Both the position numbers and the translations under genes were made by a program. DNA of 64,000 bases from Apophysomyces variabilis (lineage: Eukaryota > Mucoromycota > Mucoromycetes > Mucorales > Mucoraceae): contig MZZL01000409.1 of NCBI GenBank assembly GCA_002749535.1, positions 1,361,527 through 1,425,526 of the forward strand, written 5' to 3'. The notes beneath the pieces are model-generated. The model did no database searches, had not been told where the DNA came from, and worked only from the letters and a program-made list of their open reading frames with translations. Shown in pieces: positions 1-10,059 of this stretch. Positions within the stretch are counted from its first letter, which is position 1. Each line of letters starts with the position of its first letter.

Positions 1-205
1 GGAGGTGGGGATAGGGGTGGAAGTCTTATCTTTCCCTGACAACAGCACATGTTGAAGACAGGGTGTTCCATACTGGAGCGAAGCGCTCTCTCCCAAACCC
101 ACATATTGGCGCCACAATGTTGGCAATTAGCCTGACGTGAAGATAGAATGTGTCTGTGATTGACGATCTCACGCCCACGAACGTTAGTTTCGAGAAAAGT
201 ACTAA
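1..205 (-). mobile_element. Helitron Rep/helicase N-terminal fragment, cut by window edge
   Basis: Read on the minus strand, one frame from about 205 down to base 1 gives a C-x2-C-G-A pair followed by a W, an E, then a C-C-C-Q-G-K-I cluster and a leucine/proline run. This is the pattern at the start of the Helitron-like N-terminal region of eukaryotic Helitron Rep-helicases (known family pattern; identity is inference). The rest of the protein would lie to the left of the window. A stop lies in this frame just upstream of about 205, so the 5' part is missing or spliced. Probably a decayed copy. Confidence 0.55.
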
Positions 206-1115
206 ACGGGCTTTCCTATTACTATGAATAGGTGCATCCTGGACAGAAGCAGTCAAAGAAAACGCTTCAGTCTCCGATTCCTCATGAGGAAGATCATTGC
301 GATCATTGACATGCTGACTATCTTCAGCGTCTACAAAACTTAATCGAATACAACGTCTTAATGAAGAAGAATCTCATAAAATTTGCGCACTATAATTTCC
401 ATGTCATGTTGATTTATCTACCTTCTGGCAGTCCTAATACTGAAAAACTGTCCGTTTGGAGCAGTGCGTGCAAGATTTCTGGGATTACAGGGATATAAGC
501 GGCTTGTAATTAGGGAATGGGTGGTAAGATTGCAGTGATTACAGCGTGTTGGCATCTTTTCGTCAATAAGGTTATTGTTATAAAGCGTATATATGGAACA
601 ATGAGAACGTAAAGTATTTTGAAAAAAGAAGTGTAGAAGTTTTATCGTCCCTCCTTTTTATCAGCAGAGCAGAAAAAGCAATTAAGGTTGAGACAATAGT
701 GACCAACTGCCTTTTATGTATTAAAGGTTGAAATTCTCTGCGAATGAGGAAGACGCGGTATCTGAAAAGCTTGCCTTGAATGGAGATTTGTGGTCCCTCC
801 AACACCTTTTATGTGGGGCCCGACACCAAAACGACATTTCTTTTATATAATGGAGAGATAACAATTTCGTACAAAAAAAATAATCAGATTGAAAGAAAGA
901 TTGGTCAACTTATTATTATTACTGTACTCTCCTAATTTTTATGGATGAGCAACATATTAGCGTCGCTTAATAGAAATACACAAAATGGCTAATGATGACC
1001 TACCACGGTAGCATGGAAAAATATCGGGGCAAACAGACATAGACTTTTAAATGTTAATTGATTTGATTTACCAAAATGCTTGGACGACAAGTTGGGCTAA
1101 TTCATCGTGCTTCTG
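206..1115. other. Intergenic, nothing recognised
   Basis: AT-rich sequence with only short open frames (largest 75 codons, minus strand 578-805) that match nothing I know and have no splice context. I see no gene here. Confidence 0.5.
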
Positions 1116-1355
1116 CAGTCCATGCGTGTAACATGTCAATTCAAAATCCATAAATCATTCCATCGATATTTGGCAGCATGATCAAACCATAGCTCTGCTT
1201 ATCCCTAGAGTGCTTCCAGTTGCTCTTACATTTTCTTGTGACGGCTTCTTTCATGATATCGATCGACAACGACTTCTCTATTTCCTTGAGGCCTCCAAAA
1301 GAACAGGTCGTAATATGAGGCGTCCCTCCATCGATGAGGCGATGCTACGTTCATT
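1116..1355 (-). repeat. Dispersed repeat R1, copy 1
   Basis: This stretch is similar over about 240 bp to 11267-11495, with blocks such as CATGCGTGTAACAT, TCATTCCATCGAT and ATGATATCGATCGACAAC shared with small changes. On the minus strand both copies can be read as a related peptide with a block like LSMDVMNQAA (copy 2) or LSIDIMKEAV (copy 1), so the repeat was probably once coding. Copy 1 has stops. I do not recognise the protein family. Confidence 0.6.
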
Positions 1356-1916
1356 TCGTCGTTTGCTTTAGTTTTGTACCTTATTTTAAAGGAGATTCAG
1401 ACAAGAAGACTTACTTTTATCCAACTTTTTGATAGTCCCATTCCCTAAAATCCTACGGAAGGACTGCGGTAAAAGTAAGAAAATTAATGAAAAAAAACCC
1501 TTTTAGGGAACGGGACGAGTTGAACCCTGTATAATCAATGCATGTAGATTAGTCAAGCTGGAAACTGCCTCCTGTGAATTGCAGTTCTGTGTCACTACCT
1601 TTTCAAATTAATGATTTAAGTTTGTTGCATGTGCGTTATGGATCAGTCAAAGGACAGAGTCAAAATTGGTTGATAGTGTCTCTATGCTTAATTGATGTTA
1701 CTTTAGTCTTCACCGATTCAAAGCAGAAATTTGACGTAAGCAGCATTTATTGTGTTTTTCCTATTTGTCTGCGTGTTTCTATTTTTTATTTGTTGACTGG
1801 GATTCAAAGTTTTGCATAATTGGATGCGGTCAGACTACCCTTCTTTGCGTACAGTCATGTCCATGTTCACTATTTACTGAGATAGTTTATTTCAAACCAC
1901 AGCAAGACAAGTGTAT
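1356..1916. other. Intergenic, nothing recognised
   Basis: AT-rich spacer between repeat R1 and the transposase relic. An 81-codon plus-strand frame at 1574-1819 has no recognisable features and I do not believe it is a gene. Confidence 0.45.
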
Positions 1917-2330
1917 TTAAAGAAGTGGCTTTCTACTTTTGCATCTAGCGAAAAAGCTCTCAGAGTGTCTGATCCATCTTTGACAGTCTGAGCGCTTTAC
2001 TTTTCGCGCTGCTTGAACAATACGCTCTTGACGGTTATCGTCAACTTGTAAGGGCTCCCTTCTTACCCCAGCTTTCACTTTGGCCCAAAACTGCTTCTAT
2101 TAGGTTGAGAAAGGGAGAGTACAGAGGAAGATAGAGACCTTTGTATCCTCTTTCTTCGACCAACTGCTTAACCTTGGCTGGTGTATGGATGGGCGCATTA
2201 TCCATGACGAGATAATAACCGTTCATTTCGTGGCGATCCAATCTTTTGTGATTGCCTAATAGACAAAGTTTAAGATACAATAGAAGAAAACGAGAACATA
2301 ACCACATTCAGGGAAAATATAAGTGGAATA
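1917..2330 (-). pseudogene. Tc1/mariner-type (DDE_3) transposase relic
   Basis: The minus-strand frame ending near 2090 contains YYLVMDNAPIHTPAK and YLPLYSPFLNLIE, the second Asp block and the SP-x-LN-x-IE block of DDE_3 (Tc1/mariner/pogo-like) transposases. Around 2085-2095 the frame shifts. The other frame continues with QFWAKVKAGVRREP and a basic C-terminus ending FFARCKSRKPLL at a stop at 1917-1919, as expected for the end of such a protein. A one-base frameshift in the middle of the motif and the lack of the first catalytic Asp region mark it as a dead 3' fragment. A possible intron acceptor (CTATTAG) lies at about 2257. The full transposase would be roughly 300-350 aa, of which about 130 aa remain. 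Confidence 0.75.
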
Positions 2331-3012
2331 TAAGACAATACAATTGGGCAGAACCAGAGCTGGGGTACCATTGCCCTGACAGCTTCTGATACCATAACTG
2401 ACAGAAACGAACGAAGAGGGTTTATTTCCTCTTCAGATGTTCCATTCTGTTCAAGACCTTCTGTCAGACTGAGTCCATTTACTCTTGGGACACTTGTTGG
2501 CTTATCTCTGAATTGTTGTCATCCATAAGACATCCATCGATTTTCTTATCCATGACCCTGATTTTGGTTTCAGTAATCACGTACTATTTAAAAGCGAAGA
2601 GGCAACATCTTTTCAATTCTTTGGCTCTGTTCTCCAAAAACATCCCCGGTATGTACTTCGCATTGATTATATGTATAGAATGACTGATGTCCCTCTTCTG
2701 TATACTTTAGCCTGTATGAGCTCTGTTCCAAACCACCTTGGTTGTGTGAGTAAGCTCCCTGCACTCCACTCGGTAAGTGAAAAAGAAATATTGTCTGTCT
2801 ATGCACAGTGTTATTCATTAACTTCTGCTTCCAAGTTCTCGCCAGGTGTTGCGTCGCTTTAAGTCCTCTGCAGTGCATTACACACAAACCGGCCGCTCAT
2901 GGAAGCCGTGCCTCTCTCTCGCCGCCCCCACCGATACAGGTGCTGGGCGGGCCCCTGCCTTTGGGCAGGATTACCTTTCGTGGGGAAGTAAAAAAGATGT
3001 CAAGCTATCCTT
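2331..3012. other. Decayed sequence with a small GC-rich patch
   Basis: No intact gene. The segment near 2510-2580 resembles 3290-3360 (shared ATTGTTGT, ATCCATAAG/ATTCCATAAA, CCTGATTTTG/GCTTTGATTTT blocks), suggesting an older repeat split by the MITE at 3013-3222. A GC-rich patch at about 2890-2980 includes the short hairpin CCTGCC-TTTG-GGCAGG. Confidence 0.4.
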
Positions 3013-3222
3013 CTATTTACTAACCATGAACATTCTTTTACGCTGCTCGAATGAATTTTGTGTCCACGGAAGGACCAAGTTGAGGTAGGTAAAATATATT
3101 TCCCGCATAATCCATTTACTAATGACGCATATTTATATCCCTTTTAGCGCCAAACATGATCCTTGCATGGACGCAAAATTTATTTAGAGTAGCGTAAAAA
3201 ATTGTTCAATAACTGTATTTAG
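3013..3222. repeat. MITE (family M1), copy 1
   Basis: A 210-bp element with long inverted ends. The left end (from 3013) contains TTTTACGCTGCTCGAATGAA then TTTTGTGTCCACGGAAGG. The reverse complement of the right end (3222 leftwards) contains TTTTTACGCTACTCTAAATA then TTTTGCGTCCATGCAAGG. Related copies are at 36771-36968 and, partly, at 12132-12260, 35614-35710 and 41640-41740. No coding capacity, so a non-autonomous DNA element. The mobilising transposase is unknown. Confidence 0.75.
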
Positions 3223-4330
3223 ATACAGCCAATGTTATCTTGTGTAGTGATTCATCTAATTGATGCGAACCTTTTCTTGTGTAGTTTGTGCATTGTTGTT
3301 ATTCCATAAACCTTCCATGGCTTTGCTATCAATGGCTTTGATTTTCTATTGCAGCGATATGTCTCGATGTACATCACATTTACACAATAGCCGCAAGACC
3401 GGAGCCCCTAAAATGGAGTCGTTTTGATTTTAATGTTTCTCTAAGAAACGTTGATGGTACGTTACAGCATTATATATCTACGCAATTGAGGCATGACTAT
3501 TACGTTAACGATGGTCAAAGGCCTTATTTTCGGTCAACCGGTACGTTACATCCATCATCTTATACTCTCACAGGTGAAACAAACTATGACGCGGTCGATC
3601 CAATCCACTGACATGCGTATGTTCGTTCAATGTTTTCCTAGGTGTTTTAGTAATTTATCTTCTTTTGACCTAAGTATAGTATCCGATCCATGAAAAGATC
3701 AGCAAAATTATGTGATATCTTTGTTTGTTTACAAGTTAACGATAGATGTAATAATGGAGATGGTCAATTTCTTAAACTTTACCCAATGACGTAGTAATGG
3801 GATGTTAAGTGTCAGTTCCAATTGCGCAGAGTGGTCAAACTAGGCTCTTTTGCACAATGGGTCATTTGTGATTGATTTCTGCCTTAGATATCACTTGGAT
3901 ATCCTATCTACGGAGCAATGCTTTCGTATCCCGGAAAAAGCGATTCGAAAGCATAAACGAGAAGAGGAAGATCAGAGAGGCTTAGGTATATTGATAGATA
4001 TGTTATAGGCGGTAGCCCAATGAGCGCCGACATTAAATCAGAAAGTCACTAAGCAATATCCAATCTATCGTCAACATCCAAAAGAAATCTTTGATTTTAC
4101 CTGTTAACGATGTTGAATGACTTGGAAGATAGCACACTCTGATTAACCAGGGAAGAATTTGGTCATTTAATCGTAGAATATTTAATGAACTTGCCTGGAA
4201 AAAGGGTCTGAAGCACTGATTGATCGAGAAATGTCACAGGATATCTTGAGAATATTACAGGTCAAACTACATATGAGGAACGCAAACATGCGTTTCAGTT
4301 TTGACACAAAAAAGTATATATGGCGATAAA
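3223..4330. other. Intergenic, nothing recognised
   Basis: No open frame above 66 codons and no motif I recognise. AT-rich, probably decayed transposon sequence between the MITE and the integrase relic. Confidence 0.4.
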
Positions 4331-4334
4331 GATA

Positions 4335-4569
4335 TCAGAGATGCCGGTTTTCATTTCTGGGCTAAAAAGAGGCTAGTACAATGCAAATTGGCGGAACAGC
4401 TGTGTTATGTCAAGACAGAAAACCTGTTTCAATCCGGGAAGACTTGTATGAAGTTTTGACTGTTGCGCATTCTCAGGAAACTAGTCATGGTGGCAAATAT
4501 TTAAAGCAGAATTTAATTGCTCAACTAGTTGCAATTCATTCAGATATGGCGAATGTAAGGATGGCGTAA
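4335..4569 (+). pseudogene. Integrase zinc-binding (H2C2-like) relic
   Basis: One frame starting about 4340 gives FHFWAKKRL. A second frame (4381-4569) continues IGGTAVLCQDRKPVS, EDLYEVLTVAHSQ and SHGGKYLKQN. This order (FWxKKR, then G, then EELYxVL-xxAH-xxxHGG) matches the region before and at the start of the integrase zinc-binding domain in retroelement or Maverick-type integrases (family knowledge). The zinc-binding cysteines and the catalytic core are absent, and a frameshift separates the first two blocks, so it is a relic. It sits just upstream of the hairpin at 4600-4641. Confidence 0.5.
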
Positions 4570-4599
4570 ACGTACAGGCACACATGTGACAATTAACCT

Positions 4600-4641
4600 T
4601 CGGTCTAGGCTGAGGTCCAGTTGAACCTCAGCCTAGACCGA
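4600..4641. repeat. Perfect 17-bp inverted repeat with 8-nt loop
   Basis: Left arm 4600-4616 (TCGGTCTAGGCTGAGGT) and right arm 4625-4641 are exact reverse complements, separated by the 8-nt loop CCAGTTGA. It lies 30 bp after the stop of the integrase relic. In a region of otherwise heavy decay, a perfect stem of this length suggests either a young insertion or a maintained structure, for example an element end or a transcription-stop hairpin. Function unknown. Confidence 0.85.
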
Positions 4642-4721
4642 TTTGAGGTTGGCGCGGATTAGATCTTGGCCTACAACATATACATCTTGAAGGTTCTATT
4701 CATCTTACGCTCTACAGCTTT

Positions 4722-6090
4722 TTGCCCTATTGTGGAAAGCTTGATCATAAGAGTAAACGCGAAAAAACTGCTAGCAGTATAACTCGCGAAGTACTGCACA
4801 AACACGCTCTTTTATTAAGGGTTTTGACTAACATTGAGATTTGCAGGCAAACAAAAGACTCCGCAAGAGGAGCTGGAAATCCAAGAGACAAAAAAAGTGG
4901 AAGAACAATAAAGCAAGAGAGCAACAACAGTTCGTCATCGTCTGGACCGTGCAGTTCGTGTGATCATCAAGGACATGCTGCTTCCAGAACCCTCAGTTTC
5001 CCGGCCCATAAGTTCACTGCCGACGAGAAAATAAAATACGCTGTAAAGTGTGATATCGAATATTGCACAAGAGTTATTCTCTTCAATGTCATTGCGCCCA
5101 AAGAATATCAAGACCAATTACGCAATCCTTTGTTAGACTTTGATGGGTTTTGTAATGTTTTATCTGATAATGGAAAGAGACAAGCAATATACGCGAGACT
5201 CAATGTAGGATGATGCTTATTCAAATATAAAGCATTCGTCTTATATATTAAATATTGTTGGTCTAGATGGATAGGGCTGTAATTGATGACTGTGTCTTGT
5301 ACTAAGTGATTTGTGATTGCTTTCTATAATGGAGAGTCTTCTCTATAGCGGATCATAGAATCTCGGCATTGTTCATTGTAAATACGCTCATTAACAGAGG
5401 AAAAAAATAACGATCGCCATCGGCGCAAGAACACCAGAAGAAACAAGAAATAAGAAAAAGGAATCGCAAACGAACAGAAAAGAAGCGGTTTCGTCTTCGT
5501 CAGCAGAAGGCAATTATTCAAAATCATGCTGTTGTAGAACTGCGTGGAGAGTATGTCTTATCTTTTGATCGCTTTATCAGTTGATCTCATGATTGTATGC
5601 AACTTACAATAGAAGGAGCGAACCATGGATGAGGGCTGTCAAATCTACGATTACTGGGAGGAGATTACCTCGTTGGCGAAAATAAAAAAATACAGGGTGA
5701 GAAGGATGGCAAGATCCCCCCTCATCGCGTTTGGAGCTTTAATATTTGATGCCAGGCAGGGAGAAACGTATACAACGGCCATCGCTCAGGTCTTGTCGGG
5801 AAACTGTGAAGTGGTTTAGAACAAAGAGCACACAAATTCCAAGTTTTTGTTGTCTCTGTGAATGAGTGCTTCAGTTCTCAGCCAAGGACGTATGTGCCAT
5901 CTCTGTGACACATAACTGTAATACTGATATATCCGCTACTAGATCTGTAACCCATGTCATTAGAAGAGTTTAGAAAAGGTGAAGACTCTACACAACATCC
6001 TGTACCACAGTATGCTACCCTGTAAAAGTTGCGGCATACTGTGCAATCTAGACGTGGACACGTCAAGGAATCTCTAGGAAATTACTACAT
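4722..6090 (+). pseudogene. Fanzor-like (eukaryotic TnpB) nuclease pseudogene, copy A
   Basis: Pieces of one protein family lie in order on the plus strand. These are an N-terminal zinc-knuckle-like CSSCDHQGHAASRT (4950-5000); VNTLINRGKK (about 5380-5412); a Lys/Arg-rich tract (5398-5510); LIAFGALIF (5719-5750); VVSVNECFSSQ with the presumed RuvC-II Glu (5843-5881); and a zinc ribbon in one frame from 5943, ICNPCH...CKSCG, followed by LDVDTSRNL at the position of the RDxNAAxN RuvC-III motif. Fanzor/TnpB proteins share this order: RuvC-II, C-x2-C...C-x2-C ribbon, RuvC-III (established for the family). The RuvC-I Asp segment is not found and is probably deleted between 5213 and 5320. Frames change several times and two stops interrupt the ribbon, so the copy is dead. 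See copies B (13399-15146) and C (58444-60530). Confidence 0.6.
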
Positions 6091-6650
6091 GTACATGGTT
6101 CAGTGGAAACTGACCATCCGTGTTTTCCGGGGGCAGTTACGGCCCAAAGAACAGAGAAATATCACCGTCATAAATGTGGGGTTTCTGTTTGGGCAGGTTT
6201 AGATCGCTATGGTAAGTGTATTAGGCTATATTTCCAGTTAGGATTAGCTTAGTTATGCCAATCCTACCTACATAGTGAAACCGGTAAGCCTTTTATCACG
6301 TTTTAACAAAAAGAGTACCCATTTTGGCAAATTCTATCTGAGCTTTATCAACAGTTTTGGCCGTTATATTAAAAAACGTTGAATAAGTTTGAATAAATCA
6401 ATAAGGGTGATAACGTGGATCCCGATATAGTACCCATGCTAACTGGTGATCATTTTATAATAGAAAAAACCGCTTGTTATATGCTTTTTCTGTTGGTTCT
6501 TCTGATTTTCCTGTAAATTTAATTTGCCTGTGTTCAAATATTATCCATGAGGTGCATAAGAGAGAACACAATTGCTTTGCGCTATGTAATAGCTAATTAA
6601 TTCGAACAGTCTCTTGGCTTTCACTCATAGAAAGAATATTCGTCTATGCC
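6091..6650. other. Decayed, possibly once-coding sequence
   Basis: A plus-strand frame at 6145-6215 reads as HKCGVSVWAGLDRYGKC and is followed, with stops, by further protein-like segments to about 6415. The VW-x-G pattern would suit a DDE transposase, but the match is too short to assign. No intact gene. Confidence 0.3.
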
Positions 6651-6654
6651 AATT

Positions 6655-6735
6655 AAAACACCGCACGAGAATTGAACTCAAAAGTTTCATTTTGGACGCA
6701 CCACCTTTGCCGCTGGGCGATCCAACAGTGACTAT
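6655..6735 (-). other. tRNA-like relic (degenerate)
   Basis: Read on the minus strand this has an A-box-like D arm (CGCC, loop AGCGGCAAA, GGTG), an anticodon-arm-like CAAAA-TGAAAC-TTTTG (5-bp stem, 6-nt loop) and a B-box-like GTTCAATTC. The acceptor stem does not pair, the T stem is mostly gone and there are extra bases between the D and anticodon arms. It is therefore not a working tRNA. It may be a tRNA pseudogene or a tRNA-derived SINE head. It ends directly at the ERCC1 start codon. Confidence 0.35.
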
Positions 6736-6738
6736 AGA

Positions 6739-7477
6739 ATGTTTGGATCTGCAAATCAAAACACTTCAACGGCCAATGAGCAATCTATTCAGGCCAAACG
6801 CACCGTAGGCAATACTATCTTGGTGCACGCTCGTCAGCAGAAGAATCCAATGTTAGAACATGTGCATAATGTGCCTTGGGAATTTGATGACACTATTCGT
6901 TGCGACTATGTTGTTGGGCAGACTACAGGTGTAATATACCTCAGGTAAACCGGATTAAAACCGTTTCTTGCAATGGGTCATAAGAAAATATCCCTTCCAC
7001 AGTTTGAAGTACCATCGATTGTATCCTGATTATATATACGGTCGCATGGCAGAATTAACGCGAATGTATGTCTTAAAAGTCTTACTTGTCTATGTGGATA
7101 TTGAGAATTATCACGATGCCATACGCGAGCTAAATCGTGCTGCTGTGACCCATGAATGTACTTTGATGCTGGCCTGGAGCCATGAGGAAGCTGCACGTTA
7201 CCTTGAAACTTACAAGGTGTTCGAGAATAAACCGGCAGATTTAATTCGCGAACGTGTGGTAGATGACTACCATGCAAACATGACAACATGTCTAACAAAC
7301 ATACGGAGCGTGAATAAGACCGACGTTTTGACCTTGCTTTCAACATTTGGTTCGTTCAAGGGGACAGTACAAGCTACGGCAGGCCAGTTAGCAATGTGTC
7401 CTGGATTTGGCGAACAAAAAGTCAGACGACTTCAACAAGCATTCTCCCAGCCTTTCTTGTCTAGTAAACGAAAATGA
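6739..7477 (+). CDS. ERCC1: DNA excision repair protein ERCC1/Rad10
   Basis: Exons 6739-6944 and 7003-7477, with a 58-nt GT-AG intron; product about 226 aa. ERCC1 (yeast Rad10) is the non-catalytic partner of the XPF/Rad1 endonuclease, which cuts 5' of lesions in nucleotide excision repair and acts in crosslink and recombination repair in the nucleus. Seen here: GNTILVHARQQKNPMLEHV and NVPWEFDD at the start of the central XPF-like domain. GVIYLSLKYHRLYPDYI is restored exactly by the splice. LMLAWSHEEAARYLETYK and KPADLI follow. A C-terminal tandem helix-hairpin-helix pair (VNKTDVLTLLSTFGS, LAMCPGFGEQKVRRL) binds XPF and DNA. The start at 6739 leaves a short N-terminal tail, as in fungal forms lacking the XPA-binding extension. 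It is convergent with the kinase gene, 146 bp apart. Confidence 0.93.
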
Positions 7478-7623
7478 AATAAACTGCTGTAAGTGGCTGG
7501 TCCTTGGCGACACTTTACTGTATAAATTAGTATCTCTGTTAATAATCTTTTATTTTTTTTTGCACCAGTCTTCGTAATCAGCATAGCATAAAACAACAAA
7601 TGTAAAAAAATAATAAATAGTGT

Positions 7624-9816
7624 TCACGACCATAACATTTCATCTACGTGACGGACGGAATCAAGAGATAGGGTTAGATTGGAAGTTTCGGTCTCCCGAG
7701 TTGGAATAATGTTGTAGCTCGATAAGGTATGTACGCTTTGTGGGTAATTGTCAAAGGAGAATGATTCGCTGTAGTCTGAGACATCCATTCGTAGCGCATC
7801 TAGGTCGTACAAATTGCTTTGCAGCGAGCACTGTTCCATCTGTATCATTGACCTAAAACTACTCCGTGACAAATGTGCCATACTTCCTTCGTTAAATGAG
7901 TAGCCATGGAAGGCTGATTGTAAACTCTCTGAAAATGTGTTGCTGATAGTTGAGCTTAATTTCGGTGCCATCCGTAAAAATTCAGGGTGAACATGACTGA
8001 AATCAGTCTCCGACTTCAATTGAGGAATATAGGGCGGCATGGTACGTTTGTCATACACGGCGGACCAGTCAAGTCGATCGAAGTAGGGATGGCATCTCAC
8101 ACTATGTGGACCGCCACCATTGGGTGTTCCCAGGCGCCTCGATGGCTCACGTTCAAGCAAGCTTGCTATAAAGTCCGCTGTAACCAAATCAATATCTTCT
8201 GGAAATTCGAGCTCATCTTCCACCACGCGTCTGTACATTTCGGTAGGAGAGTTTGCCCAAAATGGAGTTTCTCCCACCAACATCTCGTACAAGATCGTCC
8301 CTAGACTCCAATAATCGACTTCATAGGAGTACTCCCTGCTTTGCAGAATCTCTGGAGCAATATATTCTGGGGTGCCACAAAATGTTCGGGTCCGCTGATT
8401 ATCCATACTCAGCCCCGGTTCAAACTGCTTAGAAAGACCAAAATCCGTTAAAACAAGGTGTCCGTCTGATGAGAGCAGAATATTCTCAGGCTTCAAATCC
8501 CTAAAGATAAAAACCAATGGAACGATGTCAGTTTTCTTACTAAGACGGAGTTACCGAGGTACCTGTATAGGATGCCTAAACGATGTAATTCCTGCAGCCC
8601 TAATAGAATCTCCGCTGTGTAGAGTTTACATCGCTGTGGGGTAAACTTGACAAACAGAGCAAGCTGGGTGGCTAGGTCGCCTCCAGCATGATAATCAAGC
8701 AAAAGAAAAAGCTGATTCGCGTCTTGAAATGAATGGTGAAGTCTGACTAGGAATGGATGTCGAATTTTCGCTAAGCTGCTAAGGATATTACGCTCCATTT
8801 TGGCTTGCTCGATATCTCGCGGCGTAATAAGCAAGGATTTACTAACAGCCTTCAATGCGTATAGTTGCGGGAAGTTGTTGGCCCGTACTAGGAAGACCTA
8901 GTACCCCATTTTTAGTTTTAAACTTTAAGGATTTCATCGTTTCCTTTACCTTGCCCATATATCCTTTGCCCAGAACCTTAATTAATTGGAAATCTTGGAT
9001 GGTCATCTTGGATGGCTCATCCATGTCTATTTCTTCTCTCGTGGTTGATGACACACTTGTGTCATTATTCAGAGGAAATTCAGTCAATGATAGTGACTGA
9101 CTGGATACAGAAGATGATAGTGAAGAGTGACTAGGCGTAGGGAATGATGTCCACTGTTGTAATACATCTTTCAAGCTAGGCTCGCTTGTACCGTCAATGG
9201 GTTGTTGATGGACGTAACTTTGTACTACATTTTTGCATGCGACGGTATCTTCTTCTCGTTGGACTGATAAAAAATCTCGAAAAACGGAAGACTGATTGAT
9301 GACAGGATTCCGTGCGCATTGTCTTAAGTAACGCTCAATCTTTTCTGAATTTGTTTTTTGCCGTTTTAACCGCGCAATCTTTGAGAGAAAGAGGCGTAAT
9401 CTTCTACATTTGCCACTATATATATCTAGATCAACTTCTTGAAGACGAGGCAGGGACACTTTGCATTTACGGTAATAGGTCTTGATCTTCGAGATAATTT
9501 AGCTCTGGAGAACGCGTGGCGCTTCCATACCTTTTGATCGAATTCAATGAAATCGGGAATATAACGCACTAACGATAAGTATTTGTGCTTATCTTGAACA
9601 ATAACATTGAAAACCTACAAAGTTGTTTGTTATTTTTCTTCGTTTGTCAGGAAAAATGTTTACCGTCAAAGTTCGTCGCACTCGTTTTTGCTTTTCCTTG
9701 TCTAGATCGTGGACTATCATAGTGGATTCAATCACGGCAACATCAACTTGGGTATCTTCAGTGTATGTCAATATGCATCCATTTGAAGGACTGGTGGATG
9801 TAGTTGTGGAAGGCAT
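7624..9816 (-). CDS. PX-domain AGC protein kinase (SGK3/Ypk-like)
   Basis: Five exons on the minus strand: 9664-9816, 9531-9614, 8950-9486, 8563-8897 and 7624-8500 (introns 44-62 nt); product about 661 aa. Residues about 28-130 form a PX domain (VFNVIVQDKHKYLSLVRYIP), which binds phosphoinositides on endosomes or vacuole. After a Ser-rich linker comes an AGC kinase domain: GKGYMGK P-loop, ALKAV Lys (about 274), YRDLKPEN catalytic loop (Asp about 371), TDFGLSK and T-loop TRTFCGTPEYIAPE. The tail has the turn-motif region and a hydrophobic motif FHGYSF (FxxYSF), the docking site for PDK1 and TORC2-type control in this family. The PX-plus-AGC order matches animal SGK3. The substrate in this fungus cannot be read from sequence. 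Splice junctions restore both kinase motifs exactly, so the model is firm apart from the first exon. Confidence 0.88.
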
Positions 9817-10059
9817 GACAAGGTTGTCGCGGAGAGAAGAGGAGCGCTATTTGGATTGAACTAACATCAAATTTCCTTTTATAAGGTTGCGTATCAAAAA
9901 GCATATGCAACATCCAAATAGGGAAAAAGAAAATACAGAGAAGGTAAAATAGGGTGGTGGCACACAAAAAAGCGGAATTATCTGGTTATTTTGAAACACA
10001 CGCATTTTTCCTCATATGTTCCTTCCGAGAACTGAAGATCGCCGTGTCGGTATGGTATA

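Noticed and set aside
6978..7346. 122-codon minus-strand frame
   Set aside because: Antisense to ERCC1 exon 2.
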